Below are positions 35,200 to 45,357 of a stretch of 64,000 bases of DNA, in pieces. The stretch covers positions 2,356,001-2,420,000 of the forward strand of contig NZ_CP075371.1 of assembly GCF_018459925.1 (NCBI RefSeq). The letters are read 5' to 3'. The translations under genes were made by a program, and so were the position numbers. Source of the stretch: Nocardioides aquaticus (GTDB lineage: Bacteria > Actinomycetota > Actinomycetes > Propionibacteriales > Nocardioidaceae). The notes under the pieces are model-generated. The model was given only the letters and a program-made list of their open reading frames with translations. It did not search any database and had not been told where the DNA came from. Each line of letters opens with the position of its first letter. Positions within the stretch are counted from its first letter, which is position 1.

Positions 35200-35384
35200 T
35201 CAGCCAGCCTCGAGTGCCCCTTCTACAGGGACCTGATCCACAGGTGGCCGGGCAGAGTTTTGTTGCAGTGAGTCCCTCAGCCACTCACGGCGGCGGTCGT
35301 CGAGGTAGGGCAGGGTATTCTCGAAGTCGAGTTCGTCCTTTGGCCGCAACCCCTTGGCCCTGTAGAGCAACTGGATCTGGTGTC
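35200..35384 (-). pseudogene. 3' fragment of a nucleotidyltransferase gene
   Basis: A minus-strand frame open at its 5' side gives HQIQLLYRAKGLRPKDELDFENTLPYLDDRRREWL and then a short tail to the TGA at 35200-35202. The first part aligns with the C-terminal region of the intact gene at 60220-60837 (VQLLHKARGRRPKDDQDLAACLPLLDAEPRAWL). The N-terminal catalytic part is missing, and the plus-strand gene at 35385 begins right at the break, so the two are probably joined by a past recombination. Confidence 0.7.
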
Positions 35385-35759
35385 GTGAAGCCGTATCGAG
35401 TGCGTATGTTCGCAGAGCTGGGCTGTGATTTCGCCCTATGGGGCGACCCGTTTCGGCCGCTTCCCGCTACGGGAGAAGAAGAGGCCGAAGACCTCGAACA
35501 CTCGCTGCCGATTTCAGAGTCTTTACGCCTGCGCCTGCTGGCCTGGGCTGGCCAGTACCAGTACCTCGGCTGGGACGGCGGCGAACGCAACTCCGACATG
35601 TCCGACTTCGATGAGCAAGGCATGCGGTTAAGCCGCGACTTACAGCGGGAACTTGGCTCGGAGTACTCAGTTAGGTATGCCTTCACCTTCGCTGGAAGCA
35701 AGGAACGGCTGCTGCCGTTGGTGGCAGATGAACCCTGTCCGGGCTGGCGGGCTAGATAG
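35385..35759 (+). CDS. hypothetical protein
   Basis: A 124-residue protein from GTG at 35385: KPYRVRMFAELGCDFALWGD, LPISESLRLRLLAWAGQYQYLGWDGG, then GMRLSRDLQRELGSEYSVRYAFTF. A short strand-helix protein of this kind with Trp and Asp after CDFALWG is widespread in Streptomyces and relatives, without a known role. It starts exactly where the opposite-strand nucleotidyltransferase fragment breaks off. Confidence 0.65.
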   Translation: MKPYRVRMFAELGCDFALWGDPFRPLPATGEEEAEDLEHSLPISESLRLRLLAWAGQYQYLGWDGGERNSDMSDFDEQGMRLSRDLQRELGSEYSVRYAFTFAGSKERLLPLVADEPCPGWRAR

Positions 35760-35877
35760 AATCCCGCTGCGTTGCGAACCTCCTTGGTGGTGGGGTGCCA
35801 CCGGTCATTGATCGAGAGCCAACCAAGTCGATGACGGCCGCGTTCTTGGGACTGCTGCGCGAACTGGTGACAGGCTG

Positions 35878-36042
35878 ATGAACCCCGGTGGAGGAATCCT
35901 GACCGACGAAGGTCGGCATTGGTTCTGTAAGTGCGACCAGCAAATTGTTCTTGTCCACCACGAGGGCAGGAAGACTGTCGACCGCGTCCCTCTGATGGCC
36001 AACAGTCGAAGCGGCGCGGATTCGAAGCGATTCGGCCACTAG
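35878..36042 (+). CDS. possible 54-residue Cys-containing protein
   Basis: A short open frame, ATG at 35878, encoding LTDEGRHWFCKCDQQIVLVHHEGRKTVDRVPLMANSRS. The ATG overlaps the stop of a preceding short frame ending FLGLLRELVTG (TGATG), which may be the tail of a lost gene. A CxC pair and the regular charged pattern hint at a real small protein, but there is no independent support. The rest of 35760-36125 holds nothing recognisable. Confidence 0.3.
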   Translation: MNPGGGILTDEGRHWFCKCDQQIVLVHHEGRKTVDRVPLMANSRSGADSKRFGH

Positions 36043-36125
36043 GTCGTCATGCCGCCGTGAAGCGCTGCCTGCTCCTCACGCGCCCCATACCCGCTACGGC
36101 AGTCCCGATGGTGTGACGTCGCAGC

Positions 36126-36605
36126 TCAGTTGAGCCGGGAGTACTGCACAGACAGGGCGGTGGCAACGCTGAGCCACACGGCGTACGGCACCAGGGCCAC
36201 ACCCGCCCAGGGCAGCGAGCGAATGACGAGCGCCACCAGCACCCAGGTGAGGGCCGCCGCCACGGCGAGCGCGACCGTAGCGGCGCCGATCCGGTGTGGA
36301 ACATAGAAGAGCCACGCCCAGGCCAGCGCCGCGACCGCGGAGCCCGCAAGCACGAGCGTCGCGGGCCATACCGCAGCCGCCGCAGCGGAGCGGGTGAACC
36401 ACACGCCCACCCCCAGCAGCGCCAGGAAGTTGAGCGGCCACACGACCGCGAAGACCACGTCAGGGGGCTGGAGCGACGGCTTCAAGAGCCGGGCGTACCA
36501 GCCCGGGTCGTGCGCCGTCCAGACGCTCGACAGGGCGGCGTACAACAGCACCACCGCAACCCACGCGAACGTGGCCACCCATCCGCCGGGGCCCGACGCG
36601 GTCAT
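36126..36605 (-). CDS. tspO: TspO/MBR-family membrane protein
   Basis: A 159-residue protein with five hydrophobic spans and TspO hallmarks: WYARLLKPSLQPPDVVFAVVWPLNFLALLGVGVWF, the later VALVIRSLPWAGVALVPYAVWLSVATALS, and a Trp/Pro-rich loop. TspO proteins bind porphyrins and related ligands and are linked to tetrapyrrole and stress control in the membrane. The ATG overlaps the stop of the gene at 36602-36985 (ATGA), so the two form an operon. Confidence 0.88.
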   Translation of the reverse strand: MTASGPGGWVATFAWVAVVLLYAALSSVWTAHDPGWYARLLKPSLQPPDVVFAVVWPLNFLALLGVGVWFTRSAAAAAVWPATLVLAGSAVAALAWAWLFYVPHRIGAATVALAVAAALTWVLVALVIRSLPWAGVALVPYAVWLSVATALSVQYSRLN

Positions 36606-36985
36606 GCGCGGTCTGCGGCCAGCCGTCCGCGGAGCAGGTCGCCGAGCCGCGCGACCGAGCCCTCCAGCGCGTCGAGCTCGGCGCTGACGATCAGCGGCCG
36701 AAGGCCGGCCGCGGTCCGGGCCAGGATCGCCGGGGCACCGCACGCGGCAACCGCCCGGCGCACGTCCGGCGGCATCTCATCGAGGTGGAGCAGGTCCACT
36801 GGCATTCCCAGGTCGGCGACCATGCTGTCCCACTCGGGCCTGCGCCGCACGCGCCCGTGGGTGATGTCGCACAGGGCGCAGTGGCGGGTCCCGCGCAACT
36901 TGCCCCAGACGTACGCCGCCTCGCCGAGCAGGCCGCCGTCGGCGTCGTAGACCCCGACCAGACGGGTGACGGACCGGTCGTCCAT
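36602..36985 (-). CDS. hypothetical protein with HCALCDITHG motif
   Basis: A 127-residue protein from ATG 36985, following TCAGGAGAC. It reads RLVGVYDADGGLLGEAAYVWGKLRGTRHCALCDITHGRVRRR, then MPVDLLHLDEMPPDVRRAVAACGAPAILAR. The CxxC motif next to two His residues suggests a metal site or thiol-disulfide activity and recalls small thioredoxin-like proteins; this is not certain. It is translationally coupled to the tspO-like gene downstream. Confidence 0.7.
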   Translation of the reverse strand: MDDRSVTRLVGVYDADGGLLGEAAYVWGKLRGTRHCALCDITHGRVRRRPEWDSMVADLGMPVDLLHLDEMPPDVRRAVAACGAPAILARTAAGLRPLIVSAELDALEGSVARLGDLLRGRLAADRA

Positions 36986-37146
36986 GCGGGTCTCCTGACG
37001 GGTCGTGCCGGGGCTCGGTCCGAGGCTAACCCCACGCCCGTCACGCCATGACCAGCGCCTGGCGCGGAACCACCCCCAGCAGCTCGTACGTCGCGCGGCG
37101 TGCGCGCCGACACCGTCGACGTCCAGGGGCAGCCGGTCGACCATCG

Positions 37147-37163
37147 GGTTGCGGAGCGCGCCA
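37147..37163 (+). repeat. dispersed intergenic repeat, copy 6
   Basis: GGTTGCGGAGCGCGCCA, within the spacer between the HCALC protein gene and the small gene at 37261. A related unit (GCGCGCGGAGCGTGCGA) follows at 37175-37191. Confidence 0.5.
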
Positions 37164-37174
37164 GTGACCCCTGG

Positions 37175-37191
37175 GCGCGCGGAGCGTGCGA
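37175..37191 (+). repeat. dispersed intergenic repeat, copy 7 (degenerate)
   Basis: GCGCGCGGAGCGTGCGA, 28 bases after copy 6, sharing the core CGGAGCGTGC. Confidence 0.4.
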
Positions 37192-37260
37192 GTACCGCAT
37201 CGGGCTAGGGCGGCCGTCAGCGTCGCCAAGCGGCCCTGCCCAGGCAATAGGCTCAGTCTC

Positions 37261-37437
37261 ATGAAGTTCTTCCGACGACGGGCCGAAACGCCGAGAGAAG
37301 CCGCACTCGCGGAAGCGCGAAAGGCCACCGTCAAGACGCGTCGCGAGAACGAGAAGGCCGAGCGATATCGGGCCAACAAGCAAGGAAACCCCGCCAACCA
37401 GATGACGACGAACCAGTGGATCGGGGGTGGGAACTAG
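37261..37437 (+). CDS. small basic protein
   Basis: A 58-residue, very charged protein from ATG 37261: KFFRRRAETPREAALAEARKATVKTRRENEKAERYRANKQ, then NQMTTNQWIGGGN. Residues 8-45 should form one long helix. No clear ribosome site is present. The codon pattern is reasonable for coding. Function unknown. Confidence 0.45.
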   Translation: MKFFRRRAETPREAALAEARKATVKTRRENEKAERYRANKQGNPANQMTTNQWIGGGN

Positions 37438-37781
37438 TGCCAGTTGCATGCGTCCTCAGGGACTAAGGCGGAGACGTCCGACGAGAAGCGCCCGTTCACT
37501 GCCGTGCGGAGGTACAACGACGCTTTCCACACCGGCGATCACGAGTCTGTCTACCGCATGCAAGTCGATCTCTGCCGCAACCTTTCGTTTGAGGACGGGC
37601 TGTCGATGCAGGTGAAGCAGTCCGCAACACGTTTCGGAGAGCCCCAGAACATCACGACGTTCAAGGCGAAGTTCGACCAAGAACTCGCGCTCGTGACCTA
37701 CACCTTCGAGGACCGGCGCTCAACCGTCGAGGAGAGGCCTGGGTCCTCGACAGCAATGGCTGGCGATACGCCGACTGCTGA
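37438..37781 (+). pseudogene. fragment of a hypothetical protein gene
   Basis: One frame gives FTAVRRYNDAFHTGDHESVYRMQVDLCRNLSFEDGLSMQVKQSATRFGEPQNITTFKAKFDQELALVTYTFEDRRSTVEE. The same protein then continues in the next frame as AWVLDSNGWRYADC before a TGA at 37779. A one-base loss near 37730-37738 explains it. There is no start codon or leader peptide at the 5' end, which begins right after the previous gene's stop, so the 5' part is also missing. It looks like a small secreted or exported NTF2-like domain; this is tentative. Confidence 0.55.
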
Positions 37782-38159
37782 GACTCGCCCGACCGACCAT
37801 GCCGCCAGTGGCTCGCCGTCAGCCGAAGACCTGGTCCTACCACGATCGGGCCGAGAGCCACCACGGTGCAGAGCAGGGTCATCACCATCGGGGTGGCCGG
37901 CCTCCCCGAACAACATGAGGTCCCACCCGCCACGTCGGGCGGTGAGGAACGACCACAGTCCACAATCAAGCAGGAAAACCATGGCGCGGTTGCGCTCCGG
38001 GTCATCGAACACCTGCTACGTACATCGTCGCTCCCGCAGCCGCATGCCTGCGTCCCTGGCCTTGGAGCCCCCGAACGCCCGGACTGTAGGCAGGACCAGG
38101 GCCACGACCAGCACCCAGAAAGACGGTTCCGATCGCGGGGCCGTACAGCCATCGGTCAC
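37740..38159 (-). pseudogene. broken membrane-protein gene (nonsense plus frameshift)
   Basis: From GTG 38159 the frame gives FWVLVVALVLPTVRAFGG... RLRERRCT, a TAG at 38016-38018, then in the same frame QVFDDPERNRAMVFLLDCGLWSFL... LMLFGEAGH. After one base too many in a C run (37890-37893) the adjacent frame continues MTLLCTVVALGPIVVGPGLRLTASHWRHG. Together these make a three-span membrane protein of about 130 residues. Two independent lesions indicate a true pseudogene. It lies opposite the non-conserved part of a long plus-strand open frame. Confidence 0.6.
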
Positions 38160-38253
38160 CGGGTCGCTCGCGAGCCGATCGTCTGGGGGAGCTGCGCGCA
38201 GCGCGGCCATGGCCGAGCAGGGACGCGGCTCAGCAAGGGAGTGCATCTCGTGC

Positions 38254-39138
38254 ATGCTGCGGAGTGTGAATCCCGCAGCATTGCCGGCCGAGGTCCTAGC
38301 CGACGTAGTGCGCGTGGTCGAGTCGGAGATCACTCTGCTCAGTCGCCTCCCCGGTGGCGTCAACGCCGGCGCGATGCGCGTCGAAGTGGCCGGACGAGCA
38401 GACGCAGTGCTCAAGGCAGCGCCTCGGACGCATTCCGAACAGTTGCGGGAGACATGGCGAGCCCAGAAGGTCGTCGAGCACATGCGTGGACTCGGCTACC
38501 CGACACCGGCCTGGCTCGGAGTGGGGGCCACCACCACTCATGTGTGGCACTTGATGGACTTCGTCGACGCGGTCCCCGCGCAAGAGCTGACGACGTCGCT
38601 CGCCGAGCAGTTGATACAGATCAACGCGCTGCAGGCTGGCCAGGCCAGCGAACCCCACGACCACTGGAGTTACGCGTGGCGGGTCGTGACCGGCCAGGAG
38701 GCCACCGTCGCCGGACTCTCCGGGTACTCCTCCGCAGTGTCGGCCTTGGTCGAGCGCCTGCTTCTTGCATGTGCCAACCTGCCGCCGCCACCACGGGCGC
38801 CCGACATGGTCCACGCAGATCTCAACCCGAGCAACGTCCTGACGCGTGGCGGAGTCGTGGTGGCGGTCGTGGACATCGAGAACGCAGGAAGCGGCACCCG
38901 CGCGACCGATCTCGTCACCCTCCAGTGGCACACGTTCCACGACCCGATGGACGGCGTCCGTAGCCGGTTGTGGACGAAGATCCTCGACCTGGTCGGCTGG
39001 GAGTGGGCTGCGGCACTCGTCGCAACACAGATCCTTCTGCAACTCGACTGGCGCATCCGCCGCGCGGACGGCGATGCCGTCGCAGAGGTCGTCCACCGGG
39101 GCCACGTCGCCTTCGACGAGCTGGACGCGCGTCGCTGA
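38254..39138 (+). CDS. aminoglycoside phosphotransferase-like kinase
   Basis: A 294-residue APH/choline kinase-fold protein from ATG 38254 (GTG at 38263 is possible). It has the P-loop-like strand RLPGGVNAGAMRVEVAGRADAVLKAAP with the ATP Lys, the hinge HLMDFVDAVPAQEL, the catalytic loop MVHADLNPSNVLTRGG (HxDxxxxN) and the Mg motif VVDIENAGSG. It should phosphorylate a small molecule. The open frame extends 810 bases upstream, but that part is an unrelated fragment plus antisense of a pseudogene and is excluded. Confidence 0.85.
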   Translation: MLRSVNPAALPAEVLADVVRVVESEITLLSRLPGGVNAGAMRVEVAGRADAVLKAAPRTHSEQLRETWRAQKVVEHMRGLGYPTPAWLGVGATTTHVWHLMDFVDAVPAQELTTSLAEQLIQINALQAGQASEPHDHWSYAWRVVTGQEATVAGLSGYSSAVSALVERLLLACANLPPPPRAPDMVHADLNPSNVLTRGGVVVAVVDIENAGSGTRATDLVTLQWHTFHDPMDGVRSRLWTKILDLVGWEWAAALVATQILLQLDWRIRRADGDAVAEVVHRGHVAFDELDARR

Positions 39139-39324
39139 CAGTCGCCTCACGTCACCATGCTCCGCAGCGGATGTAGCGAGTTCGTGACCGTCCGGCAGTC
39201 GGCACAGGCGGGCGGGTTCGCAAGCCACCCCGTCCAGGGAAGAAGGCCCCCCGCACTGCTTAAGGGCCGCGTTGGCAACGCTTGGACACCATCCCGCGGG
39301 TGGTCGGCCGGTTACCGTCCAGCG

Positions 39325-39927
39325 GTGGGCATTCGGAACTACCTGATCGAGGGCGTGTCGGGCACCGGAAAGACGTCGGTCTGCCACGAACTACGCCGTC
39401 GCGGCTTCCACGCCATCAACGGTGACACCGAGCTGGCCTACCAGGCGGACCCGGAGACGGGTGAGCCGACGGATGTTCCGTCCCACTGGCACCACCTGTG
39501 GCCCGTCCACAGGGTCCGAGCGCTGGTCGCCGACCAGAGTGAGCGCTTCACCTTCTTCTGCGGCGGCTCGCGGAACTTCGCGACGTTCCAGGACCTGTTC
39601 GACGGGGTCTTCGTCCTGGACACCGACCTGGAGACCTTGAACCGGAGACTCGATCAGCGACCGGAGCACGAGTTCGGCGCGCAGCAACCGGAACGCGACC
39701 TCATCCTGCGACTGCACCGGACGAAGGAAGACACCCCGAAGAACGGCATCCTGATCGATGCCACCGAACCGCTCGCCGACGTCGTCGACGAGGTTCTCCG
39801 CCGGGCGAGGGCGATCGCCAGCAGCAGTGCGGATCCCGCTGACTCTTCATCGCTCGACCGCCATCAGGCAGATCCTGACGAGAGGTGTCAGCCCCCGTCC
39901 GGCGACCCTCCCGGGCCACGGTCCTGA
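39325..39927 (+). CDS. P-loop nucleotide kinase-like protein
   Basis: A 200-residue protein from GTG 39325: Walker A EGVSGTGKTSV (about residues 9-17), then CHELRRRGFHAINGDTELAY, FFCGGSRNFATFQDLFDGVFVLD, and a lid-like RRLDQRPEHEFGAQQ. It belongs with small AAA_18/nucleoside-kinase-like proteins. The substrate is unknown. The C-terminal 30 residues are polar and probably disordered. It is the last gene of the accessory stretch. Confidence 0.85.
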   Translation: MGIRNYLIEGVSGTGKTSVCHELRRRGFHAINGDTELAYQADPETGEPTDVPSHWHHLWPVHRVRALVADQSERFTFFCGGSRNFATFQDLFDGVFVLDTDLETLNRRLDQRPEHEFGAQQPERDLILRLHRTKEDTPKNGILIDATEPLADVVDEVLRRARAIASSSADPADSSSLDRHQADPDERCQPPSGDPPGPRS

Positions 39928-39969
39928 TCTGGTCAGTCGATGCGGGCGCCTCGCCCCGCGCCGTGACAC

Positions 39970-40838
39970 TCAGACGTACCGCACCGTCCGCCGCTCCCGG
40001 GTGAACCCCCACAGCCCCAGCCCGGCCTTCTTCGCCAGGTCCACCGACAGGCTCGTCGGCGCCCCCACCGCGGCCAGCGACCCCATCCCGGCGGCCACCG
40101 CCTTCTGCACCAGCTCGAACCCGGCCCGCCCGCTGACCACCAGGCACGCGTCGGCCACCGGGTCGCCGGCCAGCAGCCGGGCGCCGGTGACCTTGTCGAC
40201 GGCGTTGTGGCGACCGATGTCCTCACGCACGACGAGCAGCTCTCCGGCTGCGGTGGCCAGGCCGGCGGCGTGGACGCCGCCGGTGCGGTCGAAGACCTGC
40301 TGGCGCTCGCGCAGGCGGTCGGGAAGGCCGCGGACGACAGACGGCGACGGCAGCTCTCCGGTCCAGGCGGAACCGTGGGCGACCGAGAGGGCCGCGTCCA
40401 GGCTGTCGGCGCCGCAGACGCCGCAGGCCGAGGACCCGGCCGAGACCGCCGTGCTACGGGGGCCGGGCTCGTGCGGCGGGGGAGCGCGCAGGGTCAGCGT
40501 GACCACGTTGAACTCCTGCTCGGGGTCCAGGCTCTCGTCGGTGCAGTAGGCCACCCGCGCCACGTCGTCCAGCGTCGCGACCAGACCCTCGTGGCGTGCC
40601 CATCCGGCGGCGAGCTCGAAGTCGTGGCCGGGGGTCCGCATGGTCACCCAGACCCGGTGCGCCTCGCGGCCGGGCCACTCCAGGCGTACCTCCAACGGCT
40701 CCTCGGTGGCGAGCCGGTCCTCGTGCCGCTTCTCGCGGGTGCCGTCAGGGGCGTCGTCGTCCGCGAGCTGCTCGACGACCCGAGTCCGCACGGTCGGCCC
40801 GGGGCGCCGCGCCCGCGACCCACCGGCCGCACCCGCGC

Positions 40839-40842
<4 letters not shown>
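39970..40842 (-). CDS. fdhD: formate dehydrogenase accessory sulfurtransferase FdhD
   Basis: A 290-residue protein. FdhD moves sulfur from IscS to the molybdenum cofactor of formate dehydrogenase. Characteristic parts are EEPLEVRLEWPG, MRTPGHDFELAAGWARHEGLV, the active-site loop SSACGVCGADSLD (CxxC), and REDIGRHNAVDKVTGARLL, then VSGRAGFELVQKAVAAGMGSLAAVGAPTSL. The GTG at 40842 overlaps the TGA of pepN (GTGA), so the two are coupled. No formate dehydrogenase gene is in the window. Confidence 0.95.
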
Positions 40843-43364
<2,522 letters not shown>

Positions 43365-43513
43365 GGTCACCGAGCCTAGGCAGGGCCCCGCCGCTGCCGC
43401 GCGCCGGGCGACTGGACCAGACCAGCAACGCCTCTGGCAACCACCCGGCGGTGGGGTGCGTCACAGCCGGCAGCGCGTCCTCGCGCCCGCACCGTTCTCG
43501 GAAGGAGAACCCC

Positions 43514-45283
43514 ATGTCCACTCCTCTGTCCCGTTCCCGCACCCGCCGACGGGCCGCCGTCGCCACCACCTCGCTGGCCGTCGTCGCCTCGTCGACGCTG
43601 CTGGCCCTCAGCGGCGGGCAGGGCTCCTGGGCCGCACCGGCCGAGGACTGCACGGAGGCGTTCCCGGTGGCCGAGGTCGCCCAGGGCGACGCCGTCACCG
43701 GCCTGACCGTCAGCGACGGGACCGACCCGGAGGGCTTCTCGGGCGAGGTCATCGGGGTCCTCGACGACGGGATCGCCCCGGGGCTCGACATGGTGCTGGC
43801 CCGGCTGAGCTCGCCCGAGATCGACCGGGTGGGCGGGATCTGGCAGGGCATGTCCGGCTCCCCGGTCTACGCCGCCGACGGCCGGTTGATCGGCGCGGTC
43901 GCCTACGGCCTGTCGTACGGCTCCTCGCCCGTCGCCGGCATCACGCCGTTCGAGGAGATGGACGACTACCTCGGTGACGCCGGGGCCCCGGTCCGCGTCG
44001 GGGTCGACGGGCGTACGGCCCGGGCCGTCGCCGCGGGCTCCTCCGTCAGCGCCGCCCAGGCCGAGCAGGGGCTGACCCGGCTGCCGATGCCGGTCAGCAT
44101 CAGCGGGGTGTCGGCCCGGCGGCTGGCCGCGGTCCAGGACCGGGCCGGCGACCACGCCTACCTCGGCGACGGGGCCGTCGTCAGCGGTGCGCGCGTCGCC
44201 CGCGGGGGCGCCGCCGCGGTGGCCGCCGACGGTGACGACCTGGTCGCCGGCGGCAACCTGGCCGCGGCCGTCTACTACGGCGACGTGGACGCCGTCGGCG
44301 TCGGGACGGTGACCTCGGTGTGCGGTGACCGGGTGGTCGGGTTCGGGCACCCGTTCTCCTTCGCCGGCGACACCTCGCTCAGCCTGCACCCGGCCGAGGC
44401 GCTCTACATCCAGGAGGACTCCCTGGGAGCGCCGTTCAAGGTCGCCGGCGCGGGCGCCCCGGTGGGCACCGTGACCGACGACCGGCTGGCCGGGATCACC
44501 TCCACCTTCGGGCCCCTGCCCGCGTCGGCCACCATCACCTCCTCGGTGGCCTACGACGGCCGCAGCCGCACCGGCAGCACCGAGGTGAACCTCGACGAGG
44601 CCACCGCGGAGACCACCTTGTACGGCGTGCTGGCCAACCACGACCGGGTCCTGGACGGCGTCACCGGCGGCACCGAGCTGCAGACCGTCGAGATCACCGG
44701 TACCGACGGGGCGGGGGAGGCCTTCGCGGTCACCTACGCCGACCGCTACACCGCGCAGGACGACATCACCTTCGGCGCCCTCTTCGACGTGGCCGACACG
44801 GTCTACTCGCTGAGCCGGCTCGACGGCGTCGACCTCGACTCCGTGACCGTCGACTCCGACGTCACCGACGACACCTCGGTGTCCAGGATCAGCCGCGTCG
44901 AGCGCAAGGTCGGCGGCAGGTGGACCAAGCTCGGCCGTCGCACCCAGGTCGCCGCGGGGGACACCCTGACGCTGCGCGTCACCGTCACCTCCTCCGACGG
45001 GTCCGCGACCACCAAGAGGCTCTCCCTCGCCGTCCCGCGCAGCGCCGCGGGCGACCCGGCCTTCCTGTCGGTCGGCGGCGGCGACCGCCTCTACACCCGT
45101 CCCGGCAGGACGCTGGAGAAGGCGCTGGCCGGGTTGGAGGACCAGGTCCGCAACGACCAGGTGGCGGCGAGCATCAGCACCTACGAGCGGCGCCAGAAGG
45201 TCGTGGCACAGGCGGTCAGCGAGCCCGGTGACGAGGTCGTCCGCGGCGGCTCCGGCTACAGCCTCCGGATCACCCGCAGGTAG
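43514..45283 (+). CDS. secreted SpoIVB/S55-like peptidase-domain protein
   Basis: A 589-residue exported protein with a signal peptide of about 41 residues (to SWAA), ATG at 43514 behind GAAGGAG. Residues 45-300 carry an S55-type serine-peptidase core: GGIWQGMSGSPVYAADGRLIGAVAYG with the GMSGS motif at 112-116, and later VVGFGHPFSFAGDTSLSLHPAEA. The rest is beta-rich (VYSLSRLDGVDLDSVTVDSDV... GDTLTLRVTVTSSDG). Homologs occur in non-sporulating actinobacteria with no known substrate. It is divergent from pepN and ends at a strong terminator. Confidence 0.85.
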   Translation: MSTPLSRSRTRRRAAVATTSLAVVASSTLLALSGGQGSWAAPAEDCTEAFPVAEVAQGDAVTGLTVSDGTDPEGFSGEVIGVLDDGIAPGLDMVLARLSSPEIDRVGGIWQGMSGSPVYAADGRLIGAVAYGLSYGSSPVAGITPFEEMDDYLGDAGAPVRVGVDGRTARAVAAGSSVSAAQAEQGLTRLPMPVSISGVSARRLAAVQDRAGDHAYLGDGAVVSGARVARGGAAAVAADGDDLVAGGNLAAAVYYGDVDAVGVGTVTSVCGDRVVGFGHPFSFAGDTSLSLHPAEALYIQEDSLGAPFKVAGAGAPVGTVTDDRLAGITSTFGPLPASATITSSVAYDGRSRTGSTEVNLDEATAETTLYGVLANHDRVLDGVTGGTELQTVEITGTDGAGEAFAVTYADRYTAQDDITFGALFDVADTVYSLSRLDGVDLDSVTVDSDVTDDTSVSRISRVERKVGGRWTKLGRRTQVAAGDTLTLRVTVTSSDGSATTKRLSLAVPRSAAGDPAFLSVGGGDRLYTRPGRTLEKALAGLEDQVRNDQVAASISTYERRQKVVAQAVSEPGDEVVRGGSGYSLRITRR

Positions 45284-45303
45284 CCGGCACCCGGCACGAC
45301 GCC

Positions 45304-45341
45304 CGACGGCGGCCCTGGTCCTCGGACCGGGGCCGCCGTCG
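45304..45341. terminator. bidirectional terminator
   Basis: A perfect 12-bp stem, CGACGGCGGCCC (45304-45315) and GGGCCGCCGTCG (45330-45341), with a loop that can extend by GGTCC/GGACC. It separates convergent genes, the S55-like gene and the MDR oxidoreductase. Confidence 0.85.
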
Positions 45342-45357
45342 TGGCTTGGGGGGTGGC

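Noticed and set aside
35752..36039. Minus-strand protein coding frame of about 95 residues
   Set aside because: It has irregular composition and no leader, and a plus-strand small frame with a better charge pattern lies opposite.
30122..37191. Integron gene-cassette array
   Set aside because: The repeats are short and lack paired attC core sites (RYYYAAC and GTTRRRY), genes lie in both orientations with their own promoters, and no integrase is seen.
37444..39138. One 564-residue protein
   Set aside because: Only the last 294 residues are a phosphotransferase. The first part is a frameshifted fragment of another protein, and the middle is antisense to a broken membrane-protein gene.
40454..40678. 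Small protein inside fdhD
   Set aside because: It lies wholly within the well-conserved FdhD coding region in another frame.
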